Positions 8,261 through 16,503 of a stretch of DNA of 38,828 nucleotides are shown here, piece after piece. The position numbers and the translations under genes are program-made. Numbering within the stretch: the stretch's first letter is position 1; each line of letters begins with the position of its first letter. This DNA is from CAYLQA01 sp964385695 (GTDB lineage: Bacteria; Desulfobacterota; Desulfobulbia; Desulfobulbales; Desulfurivibrionaceae): positions 1 to 38,828 of the forward strand of contig CAYLQA010000036.1 in the NCBI GenBank assembly GCA_964385695.1. The letters are read 5' to 3'. Under the pieces are notes generated by a model. The model was given only the letters and a program-made list of their open reading frames with translations, was not told where the DNA came from and did no database searches.

Positions 8261-8286
8261 TCCTGCCCAAGCCGGGGTGGGCAGGA
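8261..8286. other. GC-rich hairpin downstream of the mucR-like gene
   Basis: TCCTGCCCA (8261-8269) pairs perfectly with TGGGCAGGA (8278-8286) around an eight-base loop. No T-run follows directly, so it is probably a 3' stabilising hairpin upstream of the terminator at 8192-8229. Confidence 0.5.
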
Positions 8287-8309
8287 GAACGTGCGTCGCT
8301 ACACGTTGT

Positions 8310-8765
8310 TTACTTCTTCTTGCCCTTGCCGCTCTTTTTCCGCTTGGCAATGGCCTTACGCAGATTCTCCGGCAAGCCGCGATCTTTGCCTGCCTTTTTA
8401 CGGCGATCAGACAGGGATTTGGCACAGAGCGGCTGGCGCAGTGAGAAGCCATACTTCTGGCGATACTCGCGGCCAGTCAGACCATGGGACTTGAGATGCT
8501 TTGGCGAAAGCATCTTAAACTCCTGACCACATTCCATACAGATGATCTTGTTCTTCTGGATAGACTTTTCCGGACTGATGTCTACACCAGCACCAGCACC
8601 TTCGACACCACCACTAGCAGCAACATTTGCTTCATTTGCCTGCAGCGATTGCAGCGCACCAAAGGTGGACTGCAAGGCTTGGGTGATCTCCTCGGTGTTC
8701 ATGCTTTTTGTAGCACATTGGGACTGAACTAAGTCAGCCGCCATTTCCACCAAAGATTTACTCAT
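8310..8765 (-). CDS. MucR/Ros-family zinc-finger transcriptional regulator
   Basis: 151 residues. A single zinc finger uses C76, C79, H90 and H94 (CMECG...SPKHLKSH). It is followed by LTGREYRQKYGF, the family signature, and a very basic C-terminal tail. MucR/Ros proteins bind AT-rich DNA and often repress their own genes. The region between the N-terminal helix and the finger (about 45-65) is Gly/Ala-rich and probably a linker. ATG 8765 has GGAGG eight bases upstream; ATG 8771 would be too close to that site. Transcribed alone, with a perfect inverted repeat about 65 bases upstream of the start. Confidence 0.88.
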   Translation of the reverse strand: MSKSLVEMAADLVQSQCATKSMNTEEITQALQSTFGALQSLQANEANVAASGGVEGAGAGVDISPEKSIQKNKIICMECGQEFKMLSPKHLKSHGLTGREYRQKYGFSLRQPLCAKSLSDRRKKAGKDRGLPENLRKAIAKRKKSGKGKKK

Positions 8766-8828
8766 TTTCATTTCCTCCACACAAGTTACTTGTAAGTACA
8801 ACGGCCAACAAAATACCTCGTATCGCAT

Positions 8829-8847
8829 ACTTGAAAACAAATCAAGT
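8829..8847. promoter_or_regulatory. Perfect inverted repeat upstream of mucR-like gene
   Basis: ACTTGA-N7-TCAAGT, an exact six-base-arm palindrome in an AT-rich region upstream of the MucR-like start. Its position fits an operator, possibly for autoregulation; the binding protein is inferred only. Confidence 0.4.
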
Positions 8848-9252
8848 ACTTTTCATTACAAATGTTGTTTTAACATTTAACATTTACTAATCATTTTCAC
8901 TTTTACATGAAAAAATATTGCTATATTAAAGGTCTTGTCCAGACAAAAAGCAAATACAGTAATGCACAATTTTCATGGGGCAATATATGCTCATTCACAT
9001 TCATTTTTCTTCATAACAAAAGAGTGCCTAATCAACATTATCAGTGCCATAATTCCACCAGTCAATCTACACACACAAGGGAATTATACACAGCGTGAGT
9101 TAAACCTCGCGCCTCTATCAACAGGCTATTTCCCAGAGAGAAAAAGGGAGAAGAGAACAACTCGAAAACGATGAGCAGACAAAGTGCAATTCTTCATTTT
9201 CATTAAGCCTGCTATGAGTGGAATGGAATAAAAACAACTAAAAGAGGTACTG
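8848..9252. other. AT-rich non-coding gap
   Basis: Very AT-rich, with no ORF that has a ribosome site or a recognisable product. It lies upstream of the minus-strand mucR-like gene and downstream of the minus-strand GGDEF gene. I see no clear terminator for the GGDEF gene here. Confidence 0.5.
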
Positions 9253-10191
9253 CTATTTTCTGCGGTCGATGAGAAAATTACTCCCATCAAGTTTTTTCAC
9301 ATGGTGCTTCATCTGTGATGCAACAGAGGAGACTTCACCATAATGTTTGTACTTGTTGCCACCGGTGGTCACAGCTGCAATGGAAAGACTTAATAGGCCG
9401 AACCGCGTCTCCCTGTTCTGCCGATCCTTACCGATAAATTCCCCTGCTTTAATATCTTCTGCAGAGAGAAACATGTTGCGGACCAATTCAAAGTTGGCCA
9501 GGATGCGTTCACAGACGGTCTGCACCATTTCTTGGCGAACAATAAAGACATAGTCATCACCGCCCACATGGCCGACAAAGCTCTCATCCCGCGCGACCTC
9601 GTCAACCACATTGACCATGATCCTGGCCACCATCAGGATGACCTCATCCCCTCTGGAGAAACCATAACGGTCGTTATAAGGCTTGAAATTATCAATATCC
9701 ACATAACAGACCGCATAGCCCTCATCCAGATCCAGGACCCGTTGGATGGCCCGAAGAATGGAGGTATTACCCGGCAGTTTACTTAAGGGGTTGTTATCAA
9801 AGACCCGCAACATGCGCGACTCTGAAAGGTGGATGCGGGTAAGCAAAATTTCAGGGGAAAATGGTGTGACCAAGAGATCGTCAACCGGATAAAGCTCCCA
9901 ATCCATATCCGCCTCAAGCTCACCACCTGGCACAACCAGCATAATGGGGATGTTGGCTTTTTGCAGACAGGCCTTGACCGCCCGGATGAGTTCAATATCG
10001 CCGCCAGCAGCGAATCCCTTTTCAGCTATAAGAAAATCAGGGGGATCATCCAGCACCAATGCCAGGGCATCTTGCAGATTGGAGCAGGCCTTGAGCTTAT
10101 ATCCCTTAGCCTCAAGCAGCACCTTGCCATCCATAGAAAGCATGGAGTCGCTGCCAGCCACCAGGATACGCGACATGGAATTAGGCGGCAT
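9253..10191 (-). CDS. GGDEF-domain protein with degenerate receiver
   Basis: About 310 residues. The N-terminal part (about 5-120) looks like a receiver fold, but the phospho-acceptor position reads DFLIAEKGF without the usual Asp, so it is probably not phosphorylated. The C-terminal GGDEF domain has the substrate loop DIDNFKPYNDRYGFSRGDE and the signature HVGGDDYVF, that is GGDDY where GGDEF or GGEEF is usual. No RxxD inhibitory site precedes it. It may be a diguanylate cyclase, or a c-di-GMP/GTP-binding relic. The start is uncertain: ATG 10191 or 10176, both around the end of the HDOD gene and without a good ribosome site. Last gene of a three-gene operon. Confidence 0.82.
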   Translation of the reverse strand: MPPNSMSRILVAGSDSMLSMDGKVLLEAKGYKLKACSNLQDALALVLDDPPDFLIAEKGFAAGGDIELIRAVKACLQKANIPIMLVVPGGELEADMDWELYPVDDLLVTPFSPEILLTRIHLSESRMLRVFDNNPLSKLPGNTSILRAIQRVLDLDEGYAVCYVDIDNFKPYNDRYGFSRGDEVILMVARIMVNVVDEVARDESFVGHVGGDDYVFIVRQEMVQTVCERILANFELVRNMFLSAEDIKAGEFIGKDRQNRETRFGLLSLSIAAVTTGGNKYKHYGEVSSVASQMKHHVKKLDGSNFLIDRRK

Positions 10192-11050
10192 TGCCTTCAA
10201 GGTTGGATTGGATGTCAAGGCTGAAGCCCTTCACATCCCAAAGTTTTTCCTCAACCTCTTCGATAATGGTATCAAGGTCACTGGGGGTTAACTCAAGCAG
10301 GCGCCAGGCACGGTTGCTTAGAGGCGGCACCCAGACATCTCCGGCATGACCATAGCCCAGGCAACGGATGAGAATATTACTGAAGTGAATAATCGCTGCG
10401 GGCAACTGTTCCTCTTTTGCCAGCCGGGGATCGTGGTGCGAAGCAATGGGTTCGACTAATTTATTAGGCAGGTTCCAGCTCTTTGCCAACCAACCACCGA
10501 CCTCTGCGTGATCAAGACCTAGCACAGCACGCTCTGCCTGGATGCGGGAAACCTTTTTCTGTTGGACGATATCCGTGATTTTATCAAACTCCTTGGGCAG
10601 CTCCATCTTGATCGCCACCTTGCCGATATCATGGATGAGCCCGGCAGTACTGATCTCTTCCGGATCGCTCACCCCAAGGCGCTGGGCCAAAACATTACAA
10701 ACCACGGCGCAACCCAGGGAGTGCTCCCACAGCTCCACATCCTGATCCTCCATGACCTCGAAGATGGAAGCGGAGATAATCAAACTCTTGATAACGTTAA
10801 AACCAAGAAGAATAATGGCGCTGTTTAAAGAACTGATGCGTTGCGGGAAACCATAAAAGGCCGAATTAACCAGCTTGAGCAGCTTGGCAGCCAGGATATG
10901 ATCCTTACTGATCACCTTGCCCATCTGTTCCGTGGTGGTATCCGGGTCTTCAGCCATCTTGGTGAGCTTAAAAACAATACCCGGCAGGGTGGGGAGATTT
11001 TTTATTTCACGGAGCGCCGTTCTGAATTCGGCGCGTTTGCCTTCATCCAT
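10181..11050 (-). CDS. HDOD-domain signalling protein
   Basis: About 289 residues. HDOD core: NLPTLPGIVFKL at the start, LLKLVNSAFYGFP, LLGFNVIKSL, and a retained metal-type set GLIHDIGK, HAEVGGWLAKSW and ASHHDP. Many HDOD proteins have lost these His/Asp residues, so this one may bind metal. HDOD proteins act in signalling, often with c-di-GMP enzymes, as the gene order suggests here. ATG 11050 is four bases past the upstream stop, behind AAGGCGAG; a TTG at 11074 would overlap the upstream gene. Confidence 0.88.
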   Translation of the reverse strand: MDEGKRAEFRTALREIKNLPTLPGIVFKLTKMAEDPDTTTEQMGKVISKDHILAAKLLKLVNSAFYGFPQRISSLNSAIILLGFNVIKSLIISASIFEVMEDQDVELWEHSLGCAVVCNVLAQRLGVSDPEEISTAGLIHDIGKVAIKMELPKEFDKITDIVQQKKVSRIQAERAVLGLDHAEVGGWLAKSWNLPNKLVEPIASHHDPRLAKEEQLPAAIIHFSNILIRCLGYGHAGDVWVPPLSNRAWRLLELTPSDLDTIIEEVEEKLWDVKGFSLDIQSNLEGNAA

Positions 11051-11054
11051 ATAT

Positions 11055-11363
11055 TTACTCGCCTTTTGCGGCAACCAGTCTTTCTTTGATCAGCTTCTTG
11101 ACATACATGAGCGGGGCCTGCTTTTCCACCCGGCTGAAACGGACGTCGATATCGTGCAATTCCTCTTTAAGGGATTTTTCGCCTTCCATCCTTACCGGAT
11201 GCCCCTCAACGGTCACAGAGGCAATCTCCATCCGCTTGAGGCGCTCGATCAAGGCAGGACTCAATTCCGTTCCCTTGCCGCAGAGCACGCGACCTTCTTC
11301 GGTCATCACATCCTTGGCCAATATCATGCCTTGATCTGCCAGGGCCAATACTATCTTTTGCAC
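11055..11363 (-). CDS. Small conserved signalling-operon protein (HD-GYP N-terminal-like)
   Basis: 102 residues, soluble, no signal peptide. GMILAKDVMTEEGRVLCGKG followed by TELSPALIERLKRMEI resembles the small domain that precedes HD-GYP phosphodiesterases (a GM.LA.DV...G..L..KG...T...I..L pattern). Its function is not established. GTG start with GGTGG four bases upstream. It is the first gene of the operon with the HDOD and GGDEF proteins. Confidence 0.75.
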   Translation of the reverse strand: MQKIVLALADQGMILAKDVMTEEGRVLCGKGTELSPALIERLKRMEIASVTVEGHPVRMEGEKSLKEELHDIDVRFSRVEKQAPLMYVKKLIKERLVAAKGE

Positions 11364-11453
11364 GTTTCCACCTTAATTTCGCTCAAAAAGCAACTCTCAA
11401 CAAAACAAATTGTTAGTAACCGCCTGAATATTCAAGGAATAACCTAGAACTCA

Positions 11454-11482
11454 TTGACAGATTCTTAATCAATAATTAAATT
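11454..11482 (+). promoter_or_regulatory. Sigma70-type promoter upstream of fmdB leader
   Basis: TTGACA at 11454-11459, 17-base spacer, TAAATT at 11477-11482. It would start transcription near 11489, ahead of a hairpin, a terminator-like stem and then fmdB. Confidence 0.6.
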
Positions 11483-11487
11483 ATACA

Positions 11488-11573
11488 CGTTTTGAAAAAA
11501 TCGCCACAATGAAAGTACACTCCCCAGCTTTCATATAGAGATTAATTTTTGGCCGCAGTGGCGGCCTTTTTGT
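11488..11573 (+). ncRNA. Candidate short leader RNA / small RNA upstream of fmdB
   Basis: Between the promoter and fmdB there is a hairpin with arms ATGAAAG (11509-11515) and CTTTCAT (11528-11534). A strong intrinsic terminator follows, with GGCCGC-AGTG-GCGGCC and five T's (11551-11571). A transcript from the promoter would be about 85 bases if terminated. It could be a free-standing small RNA or an attenuating leader of fmdB. No known riboswitch class recognised. Confidence 0.4.
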
Positions 11574-11604
11574 ATTATGCTCAGTAATTACGGAGGAACC
11601 AAGA

Positions 11605-11868
11605 ATGCCTATTTATGAATACCAGTGCGAGTCCTGCGGTGAAATCACCGAGGCAATGCAGAGCATTTCCGATGAGCCGCTTTCCACCTGCGAAACATGC
11701 TCCGGCCCGGTGAAAAAACTTATCTCCCAAAGCTCTTTCCAGCTTAAGGGCGGCGGCTGGTATGCGGATGGCTACAGCAGCACCTCCAACAATAGTTCAG
11801 CAAAACCCTGCGGCGACAAAGCCGCCTCCTGCCCGGCAGCAAGCAAGTCTTCCTGCGGCTGCGGCTGA
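11605..11868 (+). CDS. FmdB-family zinc-ribbon protein
   Basis: 87 residues. It starts MPIYEYQCESCG, the FmdB (CxxC_CXXC_SSSS) signature, with C8/C11 and C29/C32 as a zinc ribbon. GGGWYADGY follows, then a Ser/Ala-rich tail ending in several cysteines (CGDKAASCPAAS...CGCG). Putative regulatory or metal-handling protein; the exact role is not established. GGAGG lies seven bases before the ATG. Monocistronic, with a terminator on each side. Confidence 0.92.
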   Translation: MPIYEYQCESCGEITEAMQSISDEPLSTCETCSGPVKKLISQSSFQLKGGGWYADGYSSTSNNSSAKPCGDKAASCPAASKSSCGCG

Positions 11869-11893
11869 TTGTTTTTTTACCCAGCTACATCTC

Positions 11894-11933
11894 ACGCCAA
11901 GACGCATTTAACGAGTCTTGGCGTTTCTTTTTT
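11894..11933 (+). terminator. Rho-independent terminator after fmdB
   Basis: ACGCCAAGAC / GTCTTGGCGT ten-base stem, 11-base loop, then a T-rich tract (TTCTTTTTT). Confidence 0.88.
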
Positions 11934-11981
11934 GCACAACGTACACCGGCAATAACGGGTTTATGGTGCCGGGGATGTACG

Positions 11982-13088
11982 TTAGCGGTTCACAATAACC
12001 ATGGCATCGCCGTAACTATAGAAGCGATAGCCCTCTTTTACCGCCTCCTCATAGGCAGCCAGGATCTGCTCCCTTCCGGCTAAAGCACTGACCAAAAACA
12101 TCAACGACGAACCGGGCAAATGGAAGTTTGTGATAAGGTTGTCTACCACCTTAAAAGAATATCCGGGGTAGATATATAAATCGCAAAAGCCATCTTTGGC
12201 CTGCACCTCGCCACCTTCCTGGCTGGCAAACTCAAGGGCCCGGACAGAGGTCGTTCCCACTGCCCAGACACGCCCTCCCCTTTTCCTGGCCTCGTTCACC
12301 GCCGTAGCGGTCTCTGCTGAAACTGCAAGAAACTCGGAGTGAATGTCATGCTCGCGGATATCCTCTTCCCGCACCGGGGCAAAGGTACCATAGCCCACAT
12401 GCAGGGTGACTGAGGCAATCTCAACACCCTTTTGCCGAATGGCATCAAGCAACTCCGGGGTAAAATGCAACCCTGCTGTTGGCGCGGCAACAGCACCGGC
12501 CTGTCTGGCAAACACGGTCTGATAACGCATGCGATCCTCGGCGGTCTCACCCTCTTCCCTTTTTATATAGGGTGGCAAGGGCATCTGACCATGGTGTTCA
12601 AGCAGCTCGGCCAGATCTCCACGATAGAGCAGCTTGACCATCACCTTGCCGTCCTCACGCAGGCTCACAACCTGCCCGGCGAGATCGTCCCCAAAGAGCA
12701 GCCTGCTGCCCACCTTCGGCCGTTTAGAGCTTTTCACCAGACCAATAACCTGCACGGCTGACCAACCATCATCCCCATGCTCTTCAGTGCCTGCCTGGGG
12801 GTATTCAAGGATAAGCAACTCCACCTTGCCGCCGGTTTCCTTTTTTCCAAGTACCCGGGCCGGAAAAACCTTGGTGTCGTTCACCACCAGAATGTCTCCC
12901 GGAGCAAGGAGCTCAAGGATGTGGGGAAACTCCTGATGCCCCAGGTTGTTCCGCACGCGATCAAGCACTAAAAGCCGGGAAGAATCACGCTTGGCTACGG
13001 GCTGCTGGGCAATGTTTTCTTCCGGCAGGTCATAGTGGTAGGAGGCGAGGGAAAAATCCTCACCAGAAGGCAAGTTACTCTTAAACAT
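11982..13088 (-). CDS. queA: tRNA preQ1(34) S-adenosylmethionine ribosyltransferase-isomerase QueA
   Basis: 368 residues, slightly longer than the usual 340-350. Family motifs in order: YHYDLPEENIAQ, RDSSRLLV, GDILVVNDTKVFPARV, PPYIKR, AAPTAGLHFT, HVGYGTF, VGTTSVRALE, and NLITNFHLPGSSLMFLVSA near the C-terminus. QueA transfers the ribosyl part of SAM to preQ1 in tRNA, giving epoxyqueuosine. The N-terminal ~14 residues before YHYDLPEE may be an extension. The ATG at 13088 has only a weak ribosome site. It may be co-transcribed with the DUF2065 gene upstream. Confidence 0.95.
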   Translation of the reverse strand: MFKSNLPSGEDFSLASYHYDLPEENIAQQPVAKRDSSRLLVLDRVRNNLGHQEFPHILELLAPGDILVVNDTKVFPARVLGKKETGGKVELLILEYPQAGTEEHGDDGWSAVQVIGLVKSSKRPKVGSRLLFGDDLAGQVVSLREDGKVMVKLLYRGDLAELLEHHGQMPLPPYIKREEGETAEDRMRYQTVFARQAGAVAAPTAGLHFTPELLDAIRQKGVEIASVTLHVGYGTFAPVREEDIREHDIHSEFLAVSAETATAVNEARKRGGRVWAVGTTSVRALEFASQEGGEVQAKDGFCDLYIYPGYSFKVVDNLITNFHLPGSSLMFLVSALAGREQILAAYEEAVKEGYRFYSYGDAMVIVNR

Positions 13089-13121
13089 ATTGGCTGATCA
13101 CTTTTACAGAGTGCGGAAAAA

Positions 13122-13322
13122 TTAAGGAATTAAATCGGTTCGCTGGGTGATATAGCAAAGGAGAAGGCCAACGACAATGGCCACTAAGCCCATGCCGCGC
13201 AATGCCCCCGGAGACTGCTGCCGGATCTGCTCCATCCAGCGCTGCATGGCCTCGGGAAAAACCACATAAGGCATCCCCTCCAAAATAAAGACAAGACCGA
13301 TAACGGTAATAAACAGTTTCAT
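13122..13322 (-). CDS. DUF2065 (YjeT-like) small membrane protein
   Basis: 66 residues with two hydrophobic segments (about 3-20 and 42-60) around RWMEQIRQQSPGALRGMG, matching DUF2065/YjeT, which is about 65 residues long. Inner membrane; function unknown. ATG 13322 gives the family length and has AGGA eight bases upstream. An earlier ATG at 13385 would add 21 basic residues not seen in the family. Divergent from ispG across hairpin copy C, and 34 bases upstream of queA. Confidence 0.8.
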   Translation of the reverse strand: MKLFITVIGLVFILEGMPYVVFPEAMQRWMEQIRQQSPGALRGMGLVAIVVGLLLCYITQRTDLIP

Positions 13323-13423
13323 GGGCCGCATCCTACCACGGGCAAAGGGCTGCCGCAAGATGCGGTAACTCACCTTAACCGACATGAAACACCTATGACT
13401 TCAGCAAACATCCAAGAGGATCA

Positions 13424-13532
13424 GCTCAAGGCCACAGGGTGGGACAGATTCGCGAAAGTGTGGCAGTTCGCTATAGCCCGCTATGCGACCTGCCGCACTT
13501 TCGTGAAGATGTGGTGCCCTGTGGCCTTGAGC
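13424..13532 (+). repeat. AGAT-hairpin repeat, copy C
   Basis: Between the DUF2065 gene and ispG. The outer arms GCTCAAGGCCACAGGG (13424-13439) and the exact complement at 13517-13532 form 16 pairs. Inside, ACAGATTC faces GAAGATGT with the conserved tandem G.A pairs (447-448 with 508-509). The inner stem CGAAAGTGTGGCAG (13453-13466) pairs with 13490-13503 through one T.G wobble. The apex CGCTATAG-CCCG-CTATGCG keeps the unpaired T. Confidence 0.78.
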
Positions 13533-13580
13533 ACCAAAAAGGTGTGCAAGAAACAGGGCAAAGATGTATACTCTCCGGCC

Positions 13581-14669
13581 ATGATAATGAGGAAAAAAAC
13601 ACGGCAAATCAAGGTCGGACAGGTAGCCATTGGAGGCGACGCTCCAATCGCTGTCCAATCCATGACCAACACCGATACCCGGGACGTGGCAGCTACCGTT
13701 GCCCAGACCAAACGCCTTGAGGCTGCAGGCTGCGAAATCATTCGGGTGGCAGTCCTGGATATGGAAGCGGCCCAGGCCATCAAACAGATCCGGGAACAAA
13801 TTAACATCCCCTTGATTGCCGATATCCATTTTGACGCCCGCCTGGCCATTGCCAGCATGGAGCATGGCGCCCAGGGAATTCGCATCAACCCCGGCAATAT
13901 CGGCGGGGCGGACAAACTGGCCCAGGTGGTGGATGCAGCCAAAGCGCACCAGGTACCCATCCGGGTGGGAGTCAATTCCGGCTCGGTGGAAAAAGACATC
14001 CTCAAAAAACACGGCCACCCCACACCTGCTGCCTTGGTGGAAAGCGCCATGCGCAATGTTCGGCTTCTCGAGGAGCTTGATTTTCACGCAATAAAAATCT
14101 CCATCAAATCCTCGGATGCCGTGACAACGGTTGACGCCTACCGTAAACTAGCAGCTGAATGCGACTATCCTTTGCATTTAGGAGTTACCGAGGCAGGCGG
14201 CCTTATTGCCGGCACGGTCAAATCCAGCGTTGCCTTAGGGATCTTGCTTGCCGATGGCATAGGGGACACCTTTCGCATCTCCTTAACCCGCGATCCGGTT
14301 GAAGAAATTCGCGTGGCGTACGAACTGCTCAGAAGCCTGCATATTCGTGATCGGGGTCCGGAGCTGATCTCCTGCCCCACCTGTGGCCGCTGTCAGGTCA
14401 ATCTCTTTAACCTGGCGGAAGAGGTAGAACACCATATCCAGACCATGGAGACTCCGCTCAAAATTGCGGTGATGGGCTGTGTGGTCAATGGCCCGGGAGA
14501 GGCCAAAGAGGCGGACATCGGTGTGGCCGGCGGACATGGAGTCGGCATCATCTTTAAAAAGGGCGAGTTGTATAAAAAGGTACCCGAAGCAGACTTACTG
14601 GATGTCTTTCTTGCCGAGGTCGACGCCATGGCGGAAGAAAAGAAATTAAAAATGAATAATGAAGAGTGA
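13581..14669 (+). CDS. ispG: 4-hydroxy-3-methylbut-2-en-1-yl diphosphate synthase IspG (GcpE)
   Basis: 362 residues from ATG 13581, the normal length. It starts IMRKKTRQIKVG and has IAVQSMTNTDT, RINPGNIG, RVGVNSGS and GVTEAGG. The [4Fe-4S] cysteines are in SCPTCGRC and MGCVVNGPGEA. IspG converts MEcPP to HMBPP in the MEP isoprenoid pathway, using reduced ferredoxin or flavodoxin. The open frame extends upstream to 13395, but that extension translates hairpin copy C and is not family sequence, so 13581 (or ATG 13587) is the real start. First gene of a likely ispG-proS-rel run. Confidence 0.95.
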   Translation: MIMRKKTRQIKVGQVAIGGDAPIAVQSMTNTDTRDVAATVAQTKRLEAAGCEIIRVAVLDMEAAQAIKQIREQINIPLIADIHFDARLAIASMEHGAQGIRINPGNIGGADKLAQVVDAAKAHQVPIRVGVNSGSVEKDILKKHGHPTPAALVESAMRNVRLLEELDFHAIKISIKSSDAVTTVDAYRKLAAECDYPLHLGVTEAGGLIAGTVKSSVALGILLADGIGDTFRISLTRDPVEEIRVAYELLRSLHIRDRGPELISCPTCGRCQVNLFNLAEEVEHHIQTMETPLKIAVMGCVVNGPGEAKEADIGVAGGHGVGIIFKKGELYKKVPEADLLDVFLAEVDAMAEEKKLKMNNEE

Positions 14670-14738
14670 AGAATGGGCTTCTTGCACTGGAGACTTAGTG
14701 TGCTAATTTTTCATTCTCCATTCTTAATTCTTCATTCA
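14651..14738. repeat. Imperfect inverted repeat between ispG and proS
   Basis: GAAGAGTGAAGAATG-like sequence at the 3' end of ispG is echoed in inverse form by CATTCTCCATTCTTAATTC before proS. Low complexity and imperfect; it could be a weak structure in the intergenic mRNA or chance. Confidence 0.3.
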
Positions 14739-14758
14739 CATTAAACAAGGTAACAGAT

Positions 14759-16486
14759 ATGCGTTTTTCAGAACTTCTTATTCCCACATTAAAGGAAAAC
14801 CCGCACGAGGCAGAGGTTGTCAGCCATACTCTTTTGTTGCGGGCCGGTTTTATCCGCAAACTTACCTCCGGGGTATACTCCTACCTGCCCTTGGGCCTTG
14901 CCGCCATTCGCAAGGTCGAGCAGATCGTGCGCGAGGAGATGAACAGAGCCGGGGCCCAGGAAATGCTGATGCCCATGGTACAGCCCGCATCTCTGTGGGA
15001 AGAATCAGGCCGTTGGCAAAAATACGGTCCGGAACTGCTCAGGTTTCAGGATCGCCATAGCCGCGAAAGCTGTCTTGGACCGACCCACGAAGAGGTCATT
15101 ACCGATGTGATCCGCAAGAACGTGCACTCCTATAAAGAGCTGCCGATAAACCTCTACCAGATCCAGACAAAGTTCCGCGATGAGATTCGCCCCCGCTTCG
15201 GACTCATGCGTGGCCGCGAGTTCATCATGAAAGACGGCTACAGCTTTGACGCCACCGAAGAGGGCACCGAGGCGACCTACCGAAAGATGAATGATGCCTA
15301 TCACCGGATCTTTGCCCGTTGCGGCCTGGGGTTCCGTGCCGTTGAAGCGGATACCGGCTCCATCGGCGGCAGCTTCTCCCATGAGTTCATGGTCCTGGCC
15401 GACACCGGAGAGGACACCATTGTCATCTGTAATGATTGCGATTACGCGGCCAATATGGAAAAGGCGCGTTACCAGGAGCCCAAGGCCCCTGCCGAAACAC
15501 CGGCATTGCTTGATCTTGAAAAGATTGAAACCCCGGGCAAACGTAAGGTACAGGCGGTTACGGAATTCTTGAATATCTCGCCCAAAAACCTGATCAAGAC
15601 CCTGGTGTACATGGCAGAGGACAAGGCTGTGGCTGTCCTGTTGCGGGGTGACCATGAGGTAGAGGAGGTTAAGCTTGCCAACATGCTCGACATCAATGCC
15701 GACAACCTGCGCATGGCCGATGACAAAGAGGTTTTTGACGCAACCGGGGTGCCCAGCGGCTATCTCGGGCCTGTGGGTTGCAAAATCCCGGTTTATGCGG
15801 ACCTGGAAGTCAGCCGCATGTACAACTCGGCCATTGGCGCAAACGAGAAGAATTTTCATATGCTGGGCGCCAACCTCGGCCGCGACTTTGAGGTGGAAAA
15901 GGTTGCAGACCTGCGGATGGTCACCGAAGAAGACAGCTGCCCTCTTTGCGGTGGCCCCCTCACCCTGACCAAGGGCATCGAAGTCGGCCACATCTTCAAA
16001 CTCGGCACCAACTACTCAGAGGCACTCAAGGCGACCTTTCTTAACAATCAAGGCGAGGAACAACCTTTTATCATGGGCTGTTACGGCATCGGCGTCAGCC
16101 GGACCGTTGCGGCATCCATTGAACAAAACCATGACAAAGACGGCATTATCTTTCCTCTGCCCATTGCCCCATTTCAGGTACTGCTCCTAAATCTTTCCCC
16201 CAAAGACGAGGCCATAAGCGGGGCAGCGCAAGAGCTGTATGAGCAACTGCAGGCAGAAGGTATTGAGGTGCTGCTCGATGACCGCGACGAGCGGCCGGGA
16301 AGCAAGTTCAAGGACGCTGACCTTATCGGCATCCCGTATCGGGTCACAGTGGGCAAGAGTTTTACCAAAGACGGGGTCATTGAGATTCGCACCCGGGCAG
16401 ACGGCAATACCGTAAGCAAGCCCCTGGCTGAAACATCAACTTACATTGCGAGTGAAATCCGGGCAGCTTTGGCAGCCTATGCCTAA
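14759..16486 (+). CDS. proS: Prolyl-tRNA synthetase
   Basis: 575 residues, the bacterial ProS type with an insertion (editing) domain. Class II motif 1 is near GAQEMLMPMVQPASLWEESG and motif 2 near FRDEIRPRFGLMRGREFIMK. The INS editing domain spans about 225-400. The motif 3 region is GCYGIGVSRTVAASIEQNHD, followed by an anticodon-binding domain with DDRDERPGSKFKDADLIGIP. It charges tRNA-Pro in the cytoplasm. Downstream of ispG by 89 bases and upstream of the rel gene by 17 bases, same strand. Confidence 0.97.
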   Translation: MRFSELLIPTLKENPHEAEVVSHTLLLRAGFIRKLTSGVYSYLPLGLAAIRKVEQIVREEMNRAGAQEMLMPMVQPASLWEESGRWQKYGPELLRFQDRHSRESCLGPTHEEVITDVIRKNVHSYKELPINLYQIQTKFRDEIRPRFGLMRGREFIMKDGYSFDATEEGTEATYRKMNDAYHRIFARCGLGFRAVEADTGSIGGSFSHEFMVLADTGEDTIVICNDCDYAANMEKARYQEPKAPAETPALLDLEKIETPGKRKVQAVTEFLNISPKNLIKTLVYMAEDKAVAVLLRGDHEVEEVKLANMLDINADNLRMADDKEVFDATGVPSGYLGPVGCKIPVYADLEVSRMYNSAIGANEKNFHMLGANLGRDFEVEKVADLRMVTEEDSCPLCGGPLTLTKGIEVGHIFKLGTNYSEALKATFLNNQGEEQPFIMGCYGIGVSRTVAASIEQNHDKDGIIFPLPIAPFQVLLLNLSPKDEAISGAAQELYEQLQAEGIEVLLDDRDERPGSKFKDADLIGIPYRVTVGKSFTKDGVIEIRTRADGNTVSKPLAETSTYIASEIRAALAAYA

Positions 16487-16503
16487 GCCGACCTGCCACA
16501 TAC

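Larger units (their letters stand above)
7993..8309. other. Non-coding gap between murI and the mucR-like gene
   Basis: No credible gene. It holds two hairpins downstream of the mucR-like gene (listed separately) and the promoter region of murI on the minus strand. I could not fix a murI promoter with confidence. Confidence 0.6.

Noticed and set aside
13395..13580. N-terminal extension of the ispG reading frame
   Set aside because: It translates hairpin copy C, has no IspG-family sequence, and a family-length start exists at 13581.
15005..15991. 328-codon minus-strand frame opposite proS
   Set aside because: Antisense shadow; proS motifs are complete on the plus strand.
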